Source of the DNA: an uncultured Nitrospirota bacterium
GTDB taxonomy: Bacteria > Nitrospinota > Nitrospinia > CAJXCL01
Direction of reading: 5' to 3'
Assembly: GCA_913051775.1 (NCBI GenBank)
Contig: CAJXCL010000006.1
Span: 1-64,000 of the forward strand
DNA length: 64,000 nucleotides
Part shown: piece after piece, positions 27,104-37,800 of the stretch
How the letters are laid out: each line of letters begins with the position of its first letter
Position numbering within the stretch: the stretch's first letter is position 1
The notes under the pieces: generated by a model
Database searches by the model: none
What the model was told of the DNA's origin: nothing
The model's input: only the letters and a program-made list of their open reading frames with translations
Program-made: the position numbers and the translations under genes

Positions 27104-27567
27104 TGAAAATTAACGAAATATTAACTTTAGAAACAATTTTAGCGGAAGTTAAGGCAAATAACAAAGAAAATTCCATTGAGGAATTAGCCGAGTTTCTCTG
27201 TCAGAACCGTGCGATTGCTGATAAATCAGAATTAGTCCGTGTTCTTTTAGAAAGAGAAAAACTCGGTTCAACCGGTATCGGAGAAAATGTGGCAATTCCT
27301 CATGCTAAAATGAAGGGATTAAATCAAATCATTGCGGCATTTGGAATTTCTAAAAATGGGGTCGAATTTGACTCTCTTGACCAGAAACCAGTAAATTTTA
27401 TTTTCGTATTACTTGCTCCGGAAAACGCCACAGGAACTCATCTAAAAGCACTGGCAAGAATTTCCCGCCTGCTGAAAAACCAGGAACTTAAATCGAATCT
27501 TCTTAAAGCTTCCAACCGGGAGGATATTTATAATATTATTCTAAATGAGGATTCTAAATTTCAATAA
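27103..27567 (+). CDS. ptsN: PtsN, EIIA of the nitrogen-related PTS
   Basis: 154-aa PTS_EIIA_2 protein. The phosphorylatable histidine is H67 in VAIPHAKMKG; the flanks GSTGIGENV and PVNFIFVLLAPENATGTHLKAL are standard for PtsN. It is a regulatory, not transport, EIIA: in studied bacteria it controls potassium uptake and nitrogen or carbon balance according to its phosphorylation. It overlaps hpf by one base, indicating coupled translation. Confidence 0.95.
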   Translation: MKINEILTLETILAEVKANNKENSIEELAEFLCQNRAIADKSELVRVLLEREKLGSTGIGENVAIPHAKMKGLNQIIAAFGISKNGVEFDSLDQKPVNFIFVLLAPENATGTHLKALARISRLLKNQELKSNLLKASNREDIYNIILNEDSKFQ

Positions 27568-27604
27568 TTCTGATACGTAATAAAATATTTAAAAGGAATT
27601 TAAA

Positions 27605-28018
27605 GTGTTTGGTGTTGTAGTAATTACTCATGAAAACTTAGGGGAAAAACTTCTTTCAACGGCGGAAACTATTGTGGGAAAGCTGGAAAATGTTGTTGCA
27701 GTCTCATTAGATTTTCCCCCCAAACCGGAAAGTACCAAAAAAGAGATAGAGGAAGCTATTAAGAAGGTAGACAAAGGGAAAGGGGTTATTCTTTTAACTG
27801 ACCTTTTTGGAGGAACTCCGTCCAATATCGCCATATCATTCCTGAACCAAGATAATATTGAAGTGGTTTCGGGAGCGAATTTGCCCATGGCAATTAAAAT
27901 ACCTTTCTTGAAAAACCTTGATAACGTTCATGAAGCTGCAAAGATGCTTAAACAATATGGCCATGAAAGCATCTCTGTTGCCAGCCATCTTTTATCGGAT
28001 AACGATAAAACTTCGTAA
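27605..28018 (+). CDS. Mannose-family PTS EIIA domain protein
   Basis: 137-aa EIIA-Man/ManX-type protein, start GTG at 27605. The active histidine is H9 in VVVITHENLGEKLLSTAE; GVILLTDLFGGTPSNIAI is the second family signature. No EIIB or membrane EIIC partner is adjacent, so it probably serves regulation like the orphan EIIA-Man proteins in many deltaproteobacterial and betaproteobacterial PTS clusters. Only 5 bp separate it from ptsI. An HPr gene usually lies in this gap in related genomes but is absent here. Confidence 0.9.
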   Translation: MFGVVVITHENLGEKLLSTAETIVGKLENVVAVSLDFPPKPESTKKEIEEAIKKVDKGKGVILLTDLFGGTPSNIAISFLNQDNIEVVSGANLPMAIKIPFLKNLDNVHEAAKMLKQYGHESISVASHLLSDNDKTS

Positions 28019-28023
28019 AAACC

Positions 28024-29781
28024 ATGATTAAATTAGCAGGAATCGGAGCATCAAGAGGTATCGCCATAGGTAAGATTTATTTACTTGACCGTTCCCGGAT
28101 GTGTGTTCTGAAATATGAAATTCAAAAAGATGAAATTAATAAAGAGATACAGCGTTTTAAGGAAGCGGTCGCAGAATCGACAAAATATCTAAATAAAATA
28201 AAAGAAAAAGCCAAAAAAAATCTCGATTCAAAGTTTTTGGGAATTATGAACGGTCATATGATGATTTTGCAGGATGATCTGCTGGTAAGCGAAACTATAG
28301 ATAGAATAAAAAACGAAAGGATAAATGCAGAATGGGTGTTTCAAAAATCGATGAAACGGTTAAGAAATATTTTTTTGAAAATGGATGATGAATATTTAAG
28401 AGAGAGAGGAAAGGATATAGATCATGTGGGAAACTTGATTTTAAGGAATTTAATCGGCCATGATCAGGAAAGCATAGCTGATCTAAATGAAAAAGCTATC
28501 ATTGTTTCGCGCGATCTGGCGCCTTCTGACGTTGTTCAAATGAAAAAAGACAAGGTATTGGGATTTGTTACCGAAGCGGGTGGAAAGACTTCACACGTTA
28601 GCATTATGGCAGCTTCTTTTGAAATCCCGGCTGTTGTTGGCTTAAACGGTATTATTGAAAAGGCCGGGCTGGGTGATTCAATTATTGTTGACGGCATTGA
28701 GGGCGTTGTAATTATAAACCCGACAAAAGAAGAATTTAAGCATTACTTAAAAAAACTCCAAATTTTTGAATACCACAACAAAGAACTACTGAAAATAAAA
28801 GATTTTAAAGCTGAAACAACAGACGGTTTTTCTGTTAAACTCATGGCAAATATCGAAACGAATCTTGAAATCCCATTGGCTAAAAGACAAGGAGCCCAAG
28901 GGGTAGGACTTTTCCGCACCGAATGCCTTTTTTTGAACAGGCAAGACCTCCCATCAGAAGAGGAACACTTCCAAATATACAAAGAGACAGTGGAGAGTTT
29001 TGCGCCACATCCTGTCATTATTCGGACATTGGACGCAGGTGGTGATAAAATCGTTCCACAACTTAACAAGATAGAAGCAAATCCGGCCCTTGGATTAAGA
29101 GCTATCCGGTATTCTCTTAAACAACTGAATATTTTTAAAGAGCAATTGCGAGCTATTTTACGTGCCGGCCATTTTGGAAATATAAAAATAATGTACCCTT
29201 TGATTTCAGGACTTGAGGAGATTCAAAAAGCCAATGAAATTTTGGAAGAAGTAAAAGAAGATTTGAGCAGAGATGGAATCCCGTTTAAAAAAAATATCGA
29301 AATTGGAATAATGATAGAAACACCTTCAGCAGCCGTTATTGCGGATGTGCTGGCACATGCTGTAGATTTCTTCAGTATAGGAACTAACGATTTGATTCAA
29401 TATGTTCTGGCAGTAGATCGGACTAACGAAATGGTGGCCTCTCTTTATCAGCCACTACATCCTTCCGTGCTAAGATTAATTCAGCTTGTTTTAAAGTCAG
29501 CTGAAAAAGCCAATATTGAAGTGAGTGTTTGCGGTTCAATGGGTGGAAACCCATTAAGCGCTCTGATTTTACTGGGACTGGGTAAAATCGATTCAATGAG
29601 CATGTATGCTCATTCTCTTCCTAAAATCAAAAAAATGATAAGAAATGTATCTCTGAAGGATGCAAAAGATATTTCCAGCCATATTTTAACTTTATCCAGT
29701 TTTAAAGAGATAAATGATTATGTTAGTGCTGAAGTGCCTAAACGATTTTCAGACGATATGAATTTTGCTGATTTAAATTAA
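28024..29781 (+). CDS. ptsI: PTS enzyme I (PEP-protein phosphotransferase)
   Basis: 585-aa enzyme I that moves phosphate from PEP to HPr. The N-terminal domain carries the phospho-histidine H191 in [18 protein letters not shown]. The PEP-binding C-terminal barrel includes [69 protein letters not shown] and the catalytic [11 protein letters not shown] Cys. It lacks the GAF domain of PtsP, so it belongs to the general PTS class. It is one of three PTS proteins encoded together with no sugar permease. Confidence 0.95.
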   Translation: MIKLAGIGASRGIAIGKIYLLDRSRMCVLKYEIQKDEINKEIQRFKEAVAESTKYLNKIKEKAKKNLDSKFLGIMNGHMMILQDDLLVSETIDRIKNERINAEWVFQKSMKRLRNIFLKMDDEYLRERGKDIDHVGNLILRNLIGHDQESIADLNEKAIIVSRDLAPSDVVQMKKDKVLGFVTEAGGKTSHVSIMAASFEIPAVVGLNGIIEKAGLGDSIIVDGIEGVVIINPTKEEFKHYLKKLQIFEYHNKELLKIKDFKAETTDGFSVKLMANIETNLEIPLAKRQGAQGVGLFRTECLFLNRQDLPSEEEHFQIYKETVESFAPHPVIIRTLDAGGDKIVPQLNKIEANPALGLRAIRYSLKQLNIFKEQLRAILRAGHFGNIKIMYPLISGLEEIQKANEILEEVKEDLSRDGIPFKKNIEIGIMIETPSAAVIADVLAHAVDFFSIGTNDLIQYVLAVDRTNEMVASLYQPLHPSVLRLIQLVLKSAEKANIEVSVCGSMGGNPLSALILLGLGKIDSMSMYAHSLPKIKKMIRNVSLKDAKDISSHILTLSSFKEINDYVSAEVPKRFSDDMNFADLN

Positions 29782-29795
29782 GACAAGGAGACTTA

Positions 29796-30962
29796 ATGGA
29801 TAATAAAAGTTATTTTTTTACTTCTGAATCTGTTACGGAAGGGCATCCTGATAAAATGGCGGATCAGATTTCCGACTCAATACTGGATGCAATTTACGCC
29901 CAGGACCCGAACGGCAGGGTTGCCTGTGAAACGATGATAACCACCGGAATGGTTATTATCGCTGGTGAAGTTACCACTACCGCAACTATTGATATTCCTT
30001 CAATTGTGAGAAAAACCATTAAAGAAATTGGGTATGATAGAGGAAAGTATGGGTTTGACGCAGAAACTTGCGCGGTGATGGTTTCTCTTGATAAACAGTC
30101 TCCGGATATTTCCATAGGTGTTTCAAGAAAGAATGAAGATGATCAGGGAGCTGGGGATCAGGGTTTGATGTTTGGGTACGCAACAAATGAAACTACCGAG
30201 TTAATGCCGTTACCCATAATGCTTGCCCATAAGTTGACTATGCGTTTGGCAAAAGTAAGAAAGGATAAAACTTTATCTTACTTGAGAGCTGATGGAAAAT
30301 CCCAGGTAACCGTGAAATATAATAATGGGAAGGCCGTAAATGTTAATGCTATTGTCATTTCAACGCAGCACAGTGAAGACGTCTCTACGGAAAAGATAAA
30401 AGAAGATATTATTAAGCATGTCATTATCCCGGAATTGCCTAAAGGACTTTATGATTTAAAAAAATTGGATATACATGTAAACCCTACCGGAAGATTTGTA
30501 GTTGGCGGGCCAATGGGAGATTGCGGCTTAACCGGACGAAAAATTATTGTAGATACTTATGGAGGTATGGGACATCATGGGGGCGGCGCTTTCTCAGGAA
30601 AGGACCCTTCAAAAGTGGACAGATCGGCCTGTTACATGGCCCGCTATATTGCCAAAAATATTGTTGCAGCCGGCATAGCCGATAAGTGTGAAGTTCAACT
30701 GGCTTATGCTATTGGAGTTGCAGATCCGGTTTCAGTAAAGACAGATACTTTTGGCACGGAAAAAATTTCTTCCGATAAAATCCAAAAGTTGATACGTAAA
30801 CACTTTAACTTAAAACCGTCCGGTATAATAAAAACTTTGCAGCTTAGAAGGCCTATCTATAAAAAGACCGCTGCCTACGGACATTTTGGAAGAAATGAAC
30901 CGGAATTCACCTGGGAGCGCACTGATAAAGCAGAAGAATTAAAAAAAGACGCCGGGCTATAA
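29796..30962 (+). CDS. metK: S-adenosylmethionine synthetase
   Basis: 388-aa enzyme making S-adenosylmethionine from methionine and ATP. Signatures: [16 protein letters not shown] (ATP/Mg site), [16 protein letters not shown], and the P-loop-like [16 protein letters not shown]. The loop before it reads [11 protein letters not shown] where many homologues have GG-YARHGGGAF, a small variation. AAGGAG precedes the ATG by 6 bases. It overlaps nothing but abuts thyX (stop and start adjacent). No SAM riboswitch is visible because the gene is internal to the run. Confidence 0.96.
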   Translation: MDNKSYFFTSESVTEGHPDKMADQISDSILDAIYAQDPNGRVACETMITTGMVIIAGEVTTTATIDIPSIVRKTIKEIGYDRGKYGFDAETCAVMVSLDKQSPDISIGVSRKNEDDQGAGDQGLMFGYATNETTELMPLPIMLAHKLTMRLAKVRKDKTLSYLRADGKSQVTVKYNNGKAVNVNAIVISTQHSEDVSTEKIKEDIIKHVIIPELPKGLYDLKKLDIHVNPTGRFVVGGPMGDCGLTGRKIIVDTYGGMGHHGGGAFSGKDPSKVDRSACYMARYIAKNIVAAGIADKCEVQLAYAIGVADPVSVKTDTFGTEKISSDKIQKLIRKHFNLKPSGIIKTLQLRRPIYKKTAAYGHFGRNEPEFTWERTDKAEELKKDAGL

Positions 30963-31598
30963 ATGCCAGACTTACACCCCATAAAAGTTGAATTGCTTTC
31001 CATCACTCCTGGGGCTGAAAAACTCCTCGAAGAAGCAGGGAGAACGTGCTACCTGTCATTTGACAGAACAAGCGAGGAAAGTTACAAGAAATTTATTCGA
31101 ATGCTCGTCAGGAGTGGACATCTCTCTGTTTTAGAGCATGCTTCTGCCACTTTTAGAATTAAAGGCGGATCCCGAAGCTTTACGCATCAACTGGTCAGGC
31201 ACAGGCTTTGCGCCTACTCTCAGCAGTCCCAGAGGTATGTTAATGAAAAAAACTTTTCTATTGTTATACCTGATTCCATTAAAAACAATTCAGAAGCTAA
31301 AGAAGCTTTCCTGTCATTAATTAATCATGCTAAGGACACATACGTTAAACTGCAGGAAATAGGTGTAAAAAAAGAAGACGCCAGGTTTGTCCTCCCCAAT
31401 GCTATAGAAAGTGAAATTGTTATGACCGCGAACTTCAGGGAACTGAGACATATTTTTAAAGAACGCTGCCACAAAGCAGCCCAGTGGGAAATCAGAAAAA
31501 TAGTAATAGAAATGCTGAAAATTATGAGAAAAGAAGCCCCTATTGTTTTTGAGGACTTTATAATTAACGAAGAAACACTTACCGCTGAAACCACATGA
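30963..31598 (+). CDS. thyX: Flavin-dependent thymidylate synthase ThyX
   Basis: 211-aa enzyme converting dUMP to dTMP with methylene-tetrahydrofolate, FAD and NADPH. The ThyX motif RHR-x7-S is R79-H80-R81...S89 within LVRHRLCAYSQQSQRY; FRELRHIFKERCHKAAQWEI completes the substrate site. Having ThyX instead of ThyA fits an organism that keeps folate reduced without heavy dependence on DHFR. Its start immediately follows the metK stop, and its stop overlaps surE by 4 bp. Confidence 0.95.
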   Translation: MPDLHPIKVELLSITPGAEKLLEEAGRTCYLSFDRTSEESYKKFIRMLVRSGHLSVLEHASATFRIKGGSRSFTHQLVRHRLCAYSQQSQRYVNEKNFSIVIPDSIKNNSEAKEAFLSLINHAKDTYVKLQEIGVKKEDARFVLPNAIESEIVMTANFRELRHIFKERCHKAAQWEIRKIVIEMLKIMRKEAPIVFEDFIINEETLTAETT

Positions 31599-32356
31599 CA
31601 ATTCTTCTCACCAATGACGACGGAATAGCCGCGCCTGGTCTAAACGCCCTCTATAAAGGAATAAGTAAATTTTATCCTGTTAAAGTCGTGGCTCCGGAAT
31701 CGGAACAAAGCGCCGTAGGACATGCTATTACCATTCACAACCCGCTTCGGGTAAAAAAGTTTTTTCAAGGAGAAAAATTTTTCGGGTACGCTGTAAACGG
31801 TACGCCGGCAGATTGCGTAAAAATCGCGGTGAAAGCTATTATGGAAGAACCGCCAAAATTGGTAATTTCAGGAATTAATTTCGGAGCCAATATAGGAACA
31901 AACCTGATATATTCCGGAACCGTCTCAGCAGCCACAGAAGCCGCTATTTTAAATATCCCTTCCGTTGCCATTTCCCTGACTACCCGATTTGATCCGGATT
32001 TTTCCTATGCCGCCGAGTTTGCGCTAAAAATGGCCAAACTGATTTTAAAAAACGGGTTGCCTGATGGAATTTCAATAAACGTGAATATCCCGGCTGTGCC
32101 AAAAAATAAAATAGCCGGTGTGAGAGTCGTAAAACAGGGCAGGGCGCGAGTTGCAGAATGGTTCGATAAGCGAATGGATCCCTCAGGAAACACCTATTAC
32201 TGGATGGCGGGAGAACTGGTGGCCTCGGAAGAAGAAGAGGACGCTGATGAAGCAACCATAAAAAAAAATATGGTCTCTATTACTCCTATTCATTATGATA
32301 TGACCGATTATAAGGGAATGGATAAAATTAAAAAGTGGAAGTTTAATGAGCGCTGA
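31595..32356 (+). CDS. surE: 5'/3'-nucleotidase SurE
   Basis: 253-aa survival protein SurE, a metal-dependent phosphatase acting on nucleoside monophosphates. The metal-binding pair D8/D9 lies in ILLTNDDGIAAPGLNAL; APESEQSAVGHAIT, VNGTPADCVKIA and SGINFGANIGTNLIYSGTV are the other family blocks. It overlaps thyX by 4 bp (ATGA) and the alkyltransferase gene by 11 bp. In many proteobacteria surE sits near pcm or rpoS; here it is in the metK-thyX run. Confidence 0.95.
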   Translation: MTILLTNDDGIAAPGLNALYKGISKFYPVKVVAPESEQSAVGHAITIHNPLRVKKFFQGEKFFGYAVNGTPADCVKIAVKAIMEEPPKLVISGINFGANIGTNLIYSGTVSAATEAAILNIPSVAISLTTRFDPDFSYAAEFALKMAKLILKNGLPDGISINVNIPAVPKNKIAGVRVVKQGRARVAEWFDKRMDPSGNTYYWMAGELVASEEEEDADEATIKKNMVSITPIHYDMTDYKGMDKIKKWKFNER

Positions 32357-32873
32357 CTACTATGCCATTTTAAAAACATCTCTCGGGTGGTGCGGAATTA
32401 TTTATGGAAGGCATGGACTCATAAAAATCTATCTACCGGGAATGAAAAAAGAAAAGCTGAAAAAGAACATCCATTCCTATAATAAAAGTATTGTTGAACA
32501 CACAGGCAAGATTAAAATCCTTGCCAGGAACATATGCAGTTATTTCAAAGGTAAAAATGTTCGATTAAATCTTCCCGTAGACATGAAAACAATGACTGAG
32601 TTTGAAAAAAATATTTATAAACAGGCAATGAAAATACCATTTGGAAAAGTGAAATCTTATAAATGGCTTGCGGAAAAAGCAGGCGTTTCCAATGGGGCAA
32701 GGGCAGTGGGAAACGCTCTGAGTAAAAATCCTGTCCCGTTAATTATACCGTGTCACCGGGTTATTAAAAGCGATGGGAGGTTGGGAGGGTTTTCAGCTCC
32801 CGGCGGTATCTTAATAAAAAGGAAAATGCTCTCCATTGAAGGGCATGCAAATTATCCTTTGACTATAGAATGA
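32346..32873 (+). CDS. ogt: O6-alkylguanine-DNA alkyltransferase
   Basis: 175-aa suicide DNA-repair protein. The acceptor cysteine is C136 in PLIIPCHRVIKSDG; the DNA-binding helix precedes it (GKVKSYKWLAEKAGVSNGARAVGNAL, quoted in part) and GGFSAPGGILIKRKML follows. The N-terminal domain is short and divergent. It overlaps surE by 11 bp and closes the 10-kb co-directional run. It repairs O6-methylguanine and O4-methylthymine by transferring the alkyl group to C136. Confidence 0.92.
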   Translation: MSADYYAILKTSLGWCGIIYGRHGLIKIYLPGMKKEKLKKNIHSYNKSIVEHTGKIKILARNICSYFKGKNVRLNLPVDMKTMTEFEKNIYKQAMKIPFGKVKSYKWLAEKAGVSNGARAVGNALSKNPVPLIIPCHRVIKSDGRLGGFSAPGGILIKRKMLSIEGHANYPLTIE

Positions 32874-33039
32874 GAACATTTTTAAATTTTAAAAGTTTTC
32901 GGCAAGCATTAAAAATAAATGTCTCCATGCCGGAGACGGTTTAAAAAGTTCTATCCACATCCCTCTTATTGGTCCGGCTTAACCCTGACAGGAGATTATA
33001 GTTAAGACAGATCATTCCTTTGTGAACTTCGTGTCCTTC

Positions 33040-33056
33040 GCCCCGCTTAGCGGGGC
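33040..33056. repeat. Short perfect hairpin between convergent genes
   Basis: GCCCCGC-TTA-GCGGGGC, 7-bp G/C stem with a 3-nt loop, between ogt and the reverse-strand YjbQ gene. No T-run on either side, so terminator function is uncertain. Confidence 0.45.
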
Positions 33057-33080
33057 TTAGTGGTTAGACCTGAAAAAAAA

Positions 33081-33497
33081 CTATTCTCCAATTATTTTCA
33101 CTAGAGCTCTTTTTTTTCTCCTGCCGTCAAATTCGCCATAGAAAATCTGCTCCCAGGGACCGAAATCGAGTTTCCCCTCCGTAATGGCGACAACAACTTC
33201 TCTACCCATAATCTGACGTTTCATGTGAGCGTCGGCATTGTCCTCACTTACATTATGGCGATACTGTGATACAGGCTCATGAGGTGCGAGCTTTTCAAGC
33301 CATTTATCATAGTCCTTGTGTAGCCCTGATTCATCATCATTAATGAAGACAGAAGCTGTTATATGCATGGCATTGACCAGAATAAGGCCTTCCTTGACCC
33401 CGCTTTCTCTCATACATTTTTCAATTTCTGTCGTGATATTAACAAAAGAGCGACGAGTTGGCACGTTAAACCATAATTCTTTACGATAGCTTTTCAT
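33081..33497 (-). CDS. YjbQ/UPF0047 family protein, first paralogue
   Basis: 138-aa member of the secondary thiamine-phosphate synthase (YjbQ, UPF0047) family. Family blocks present: [32 protein letters not shown] with the conserved His, and [15 protein letters not shown]. The first block differs from the typical C-P-H-T-T-A-G/S, so this belongs to a different subfamily from the second copy at 48.5 kb. The in vivo role of the family is poorly defined. It is a single-gene unit facing ogt. Confidence 0.88.
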   Translation of the reverse strand: MKSYRKELWFNVPTRRSFVNITTEIEKCMRESGVKEGLILVNAMHITASVFINDDESGLHKDYDKWLEKLAPHEPVSQYRHNVSEDNADAHMKRQIMGREVVVAITEGKLDFGPWEQIFYGEFDGRRKKRALVKIIGE

Positions 33498-33782
33498 AAT
33501 TTAATATATGTGAAAAAAATACAATCTCAACTTACACCAAACAAATTAATAATCTCCAGTTATAACACATATTATTCCGTTCCAATGAAGCATTCAGTTT
33601 CCTGGGTTTAGAGCTGATTTTCTGTGCTACTAATTTTTTATTTGCTAATGTTTTTTAAATATAGTAGCATTACGTAATAGTTTTTAGCAGAGGTTTTAAT
33701 TTTCAGTGCAGAAATTTTCTAAAGTCTGGTTTTTTAACGCTCTGGCTAAATGGAATCATCAACCGAGGGGAGGTGAAACCAC
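33498..33782. promoter_or_regulatory. Upstream region and likely long 5' leader of the cold-shock gene
   Basis: 285 bp between divergent genes. The last part ends in a strong ribosome binding site, GGGGAGGTGA. Cold-shock mRNAs often carry long structured leaders; a leader here is inferred from spacing only. No other feature seen. Confidence 0.35.
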
Positions 33783-33998
33783 GTGGCAGAGCGTGAAACA
33801 GGAACTGTAAAATGGTTTAATGGCAGTAAGGGGTACGGGTTTATTTCAAGAGATGAGGGTAACGATATTTTTGTCCATTTTAGTGCAATTGGTGGCGACG
33901 GATATCGGAGTTTAGAAGAAGGCCAAAAAGTAGAATTTGTCGTTACGGAAGGACAGAAAGGCCCTCAGGCTCAGGATGTTACTGTTGTACCGGAATAG
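33783..33998 (+). CDS. Cold-shock domain protein (CspA family)
   Basis: 71-aa single CSD protein that binds single-stranded RNA/DNA and melts RNA structure. RNP1 is SKGYGFISR and RNP2 is [22 protein letters not shown] is the canonical start. Initiation is GTG at 33783, seven bases after GGGGAGGTGA. A family member with C-terminal QAQDVTVV is standard. Single-gene unit with a terminator-like hairpin about 200 bp downstream. Confidence 0.95.
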   Translation: MAERETGTVKWFNGSKGYGFISRDEGNDIFVHFSAIGGDGYRSLEEGQKVEFVVTEGQKGPQAQDVTVVPE

Positions 33999-34197
33999 AC
34001 GAAACGACTTTGAATGTGTTGAGAGAGTGCATTGCCTGCGGCCCTGTAGAGTTCAATTAAGCTTTTCTCTCCCTGCTACGTCGGGGCTTTGTTGCGGGTA
34101 GCTTTAAATATACAGGCGGTGTTTATAATCACTATCTGTGGCTTATCACTTTTGAATATCGGTTTTGCAAGGCCGAGGTGTGATGTTTTTAATAAAG

Positions 34198-34231
34198 AAC
34201 CTCAGATTTTGAAGGTATCTGGGGGTTTTTG
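34198..34231 (+). terminator. Rho-independent terminator-like hairpin
   Basis: AACCTCAGAT pairs with ATCTGGGGGTT (one bulge) and is followed by TTTTT. It lies after the cold-shock gene and before rpsU. Confidence 0.5.
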
Positions 34232-34279
34232 TTGTGTCTAAAAAATTATGAAAGATAGGGAAGTAGGTGAAAAACAGCT

Positions 34280-34465
34280 TTGGACATTAAAGTATATGGA
34301 AATGATATAGAAAAAGCTCTCAGATCCTTGAAACGACAGCTTGTAAAGGAAGGTCTTTTCAAAGAAATCAAAAAAAGAAGCTTTTATGAAAAGCCTCATG
34401 AAAAAAAGAAAAGGAAACAGAGAGAGGCAAGGAAAACAAGAATGAAGACACTGAAATATGGGTAA
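34280..34465 (+). CDS. rpsU: 30S ribosomal protein S21
   Basis: 61-aa bS21. The start is TTG at 34280 after AGTAGGTGA. VYGNDIEKALRSLKRQL and KRSFYEKPHEKKKRKQRE are the family hallmarks, ending in a strongly basic tail. It binds near the 3' end of 16S rRNA and the anti-Shine-Dalgarno region. It is not followed by dnaG or a GatB/YqeY gene, which are common neighbours. Confidence 0.93.
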   Translation: MDIKVYGNDIEKALRSLKRQLVKEGLFKEIKKRSFYEKPHEKKKRKQREARKTRMKTLKYG

Positions 34466-34865
34466 TCTAATATTTTCTTATTAGGGAAAAACTGAGCGAT
34501 TGCCCTAATTTTAATCAAGCCTCGACAAACTTTAACACTGTTAAGGAAAAATCTCCTTCATTTTCTAATTGGTTGCACATCGTTGATTCTTGTAACTATT
34601 TGGATTTTAAGGCTATTCCTTCCTGGTTTTTCGTATAGAAGCCAATTATCCTTCGTTATTACCCATGGCACATAAGAGCTGTTTTATCCTTCATTAGCAG
34701 TAACTTCAGAAAAGCTGCACCGAGTTTTTTTAATATCCAAACTCTGGTTTACCGCAGAAGACATGGTATTCAAAAACTTAGACGTCATTAGCGCGCGGTA
34801 CACACTAATTAATTCATAACATCCCTCCTATCAATAAATCATGCTATGTTATAATGTCTTGAAAT
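34466..34865. other. Intergenic region between rpsU and mfd
   Basis: 400 bp with no gene I can support. A weak terminator-like structure (ATTAGGG...CCCTAAT, then TTTT) lies at about 34480-34515. Near the right end, TATAAT at 34850-34855 is a good -10 box for mfd; transcription would begin only about 4 nt before the mfd ATG. Confidence 0.45.
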
Positions 34866-37800
34866 ATGAAACACAATTTTTTAAAAAAAGAGACAGATTT
34901 TGTAGAAAATTTATTAAAGGAAGGGAAAAAAAATATTTCACTGAATGGGCTTTATAGTTCCGCAAAAGCCCTTTTTTTATTTCAGCTTAAAGAGGTTTGT
35001 GATAGACCGGTCCTAGTTATTACGCGAGATCAAAGAGGAGCAGAGGAATTGCTCCATGACCTTTCTTTTTTTTTCAAATGGAGTGCCTGCCAGAATTCCT
35101 CCTTCTTATATTTCCCCTCATGGGATTTATTACCTTATGAATATCTATCTCCTCAAAAAGAAATTGTCGGAGAACGGCTGAAAACCCTTCTGGAATTGTC
35201 TCAGGGAAAATCCTCCCTTCTGGTTACTTCTCTTGAGCCGTGCTTACAGCTTTTAATTCCACAGGACGAATTAAAGAGAAGTATTTTAAAATTTGATCTT
35301 AAAGATTATCTTGATCTGGAAATTGTGGCGAATTGTCTTGTATCCAGCGGATACGAGCATGTAGAAATTGTGGAAGATAGAGGTGAATTTTCTGTCCGCG
35401 GAGGGATTATCGATGTTTTTCCATCGAATCACTCTGATCCTTTTAGAATTGAACTCTTTGGGGATGAAATAGAATCTATCCGCCGCTTTGATGTGGATTC
35501 CCAGGTTTCTGTAGAGCGCGTCAATAGTTTGATTGTAATGCCTGTGATTGAACAGATATTAAATAAAGAAATTTTATCAAAAGGAATTGAAAAAATTAAA
35601 GCAGAAGCTGACTCGTCAAAGTTCCCACAAAAAATCATTAACGAAACTATCAATCGATTAGAAAACATCTATCCCTTCTCAGGAGTGGAATTATTGAATC
35701 CTTATTTTTATTCCAACATGGACTCTTTGATTGATTATCTGGATAAAGATTATCTGATTGTCCTGGATGAACCTGAACTGATTGAAAATAAGAGGCGCAA
35801 GTTTGAGGAGCTAATTTATGAGGAGTACGATAAAGCAATCGCTCGCAGAGAATTTGTACCGTCACCCGAAAAGCTCTTTCTAAATAAAGAACAATTCTAT
35901 ACGCAGATTAATAAAAGAAATACATTGGAAATACACTCATTAACAATATCGGAAAAACATAATGAAACAGAAAGCACGGTTTCCGTGCGACAGATTCCTT
36001 CTTTTAAAGATAGAATAAAGGATTTTATCGAACAGCTCAAATCATGGCAGAAAGAAGGAAATAGTGTTGTTCTGACTATTTCTTCGGAAGGCAAGGCAAC
36101 GAGGTTTAAAGAACTATTACTCGGGTACGATGTAGTTTTGGAAGTAGTGGTTGGTGACTTATCAAATGGAATTAACCTGACTGAATCTAAAACTATTTTT
36201 GTTTCGGAACATGAGATTTTTGGACAACAACATAAAGAGAAATATAGACTGACAACCGGCAAACAAACCTTTTATAGAGGACTTAAAGACCTTAAAGAAG
36301 GAGATTTAGTGGTGCATGTCGATTATGGAATAGGATTGTACCAAGGCGAAAAAGATTTGGAAGTAGAAGGAGGGTCTGGTGAATTTCTGGATCTATTATA
36401 TGCGGATGATGAAAAACTGTATCTCCCGGTGGAAAGGTTGAACCTGATTCAAAAATATTCTGGAGCAGGGCAGGGGAGTCCGTCTCTCGATAAAATCGGT
36501 GGAGTTAAATGGAAAAAACAAAAGGAAAAAGTTAAAAAATCTATTAAAGAAATGGCGGAAGATTTGCTTAAGCTCTATGCTGCGAGAGAAATTGTGAAAG
36601 GCCATGCCTATCAGGAAGATAGTGATTTGCACAGGCAGTTTGCCGATGCTTTTGAATTTGTTGAGACCGAACATCAGCTCAAAGCGATAGAAGATGTATT
36701 GGCCGACATGGAGAAAGATAAACCAATGGATAGATTGATTTGCGGGGATGTGGGTTATGGCAAGACGGAAGTAGCAATGCGGGCAGCTTTGAAGGCAGTG
36801 TCAGATTCCAAACAGGTGGCGTTTTTGGTTCCTACAACAATATTAGCCCAGCAACATCTCAATACTTTTAATAAACGTTTTGAGGGTTACCCTGTAAAGA
36901 TTGACATGTTAAACAGGTTTCGTCCTCCTAAAATACAAAAAGAAATTATAAAAAAAGTGGAGTTAGGGGAAGTGGATGTTATTATTGGAACTCACCGTAT
37001 CCTGCAAAAGGATATTAAGTTTAAAGACCTGGGACTGATTGTCATTGATGAAGAACAGAGATTTGGTGTCAAGCACAAGGAAAAACTAAAAAAATTACGA
37101 AAAAAAGTTGAAGTCCTGACTCTAACGGCGACACCAATACCAAGGACTCTTCATTTTTCATTAATGGGTGTCCGTGATTTGAGTGTTATTGAAACCCCGC
37201 CAAAGGACCGCCTCGCGATTAAAACATATATCCATAAATTTAATGAAGCGGCTATTTGTCAGGCAATCAAAAAGGAAGTGGGGAGGGGAGGACAAGTATT
37301 TTTTGTCCATAACTGGGTCGCTTCCATCAGTTCTATGACAGACTATATTAAACGAATTGTTCCGGGAATAAATGTGGATTTTGCTCATGGACAAATGCGC
37401 GAGCATAAGCTTGAAAAAGTTATGATGAAATTTATTAACAGGGAAATTGATGTCCTGATTTGCACTACTATTATTGAAGCGGGTCTTGATATACCTTCCG
37501 CAAATACAATTATTATTAACCGGGCAGACAGATTTGGATTATCGCAATTATATCAGCTCAGGGGAAGAGTAGGGCGGGACTGTCATCAGGCCTACGCCTA
37601 CCTCCTGGTGCCTGATGATATGCTCCTGTCAGACGCAACTCGTAAACGTTTGAGAGCAATTGAAGAACTAAGTGATTTAGGTTCTGGTTTTCAGTTAGCC
37701 TCAAGGGATATGGAAATCAGGGGATCGGGAAATTACCTCGGACACCAGCAGTCAGGAAATATATCCGCAGTTGGTTTTGACCTATATTGCAAATTAATGG

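Noticed and set aside
29782-29796. SAM riboswitch upstream of metK
   Set aside because: Only 14 bp separate ptsI and metK, leaving no room for a riboswitch.
34720-34800. 34-codon reverse ORF (MTSKFLNTMSSAVNQ) between rpsU and mfd
   Set aside because: No ribosome binding site and no recognisable fold; cannot be supported from one sequence.
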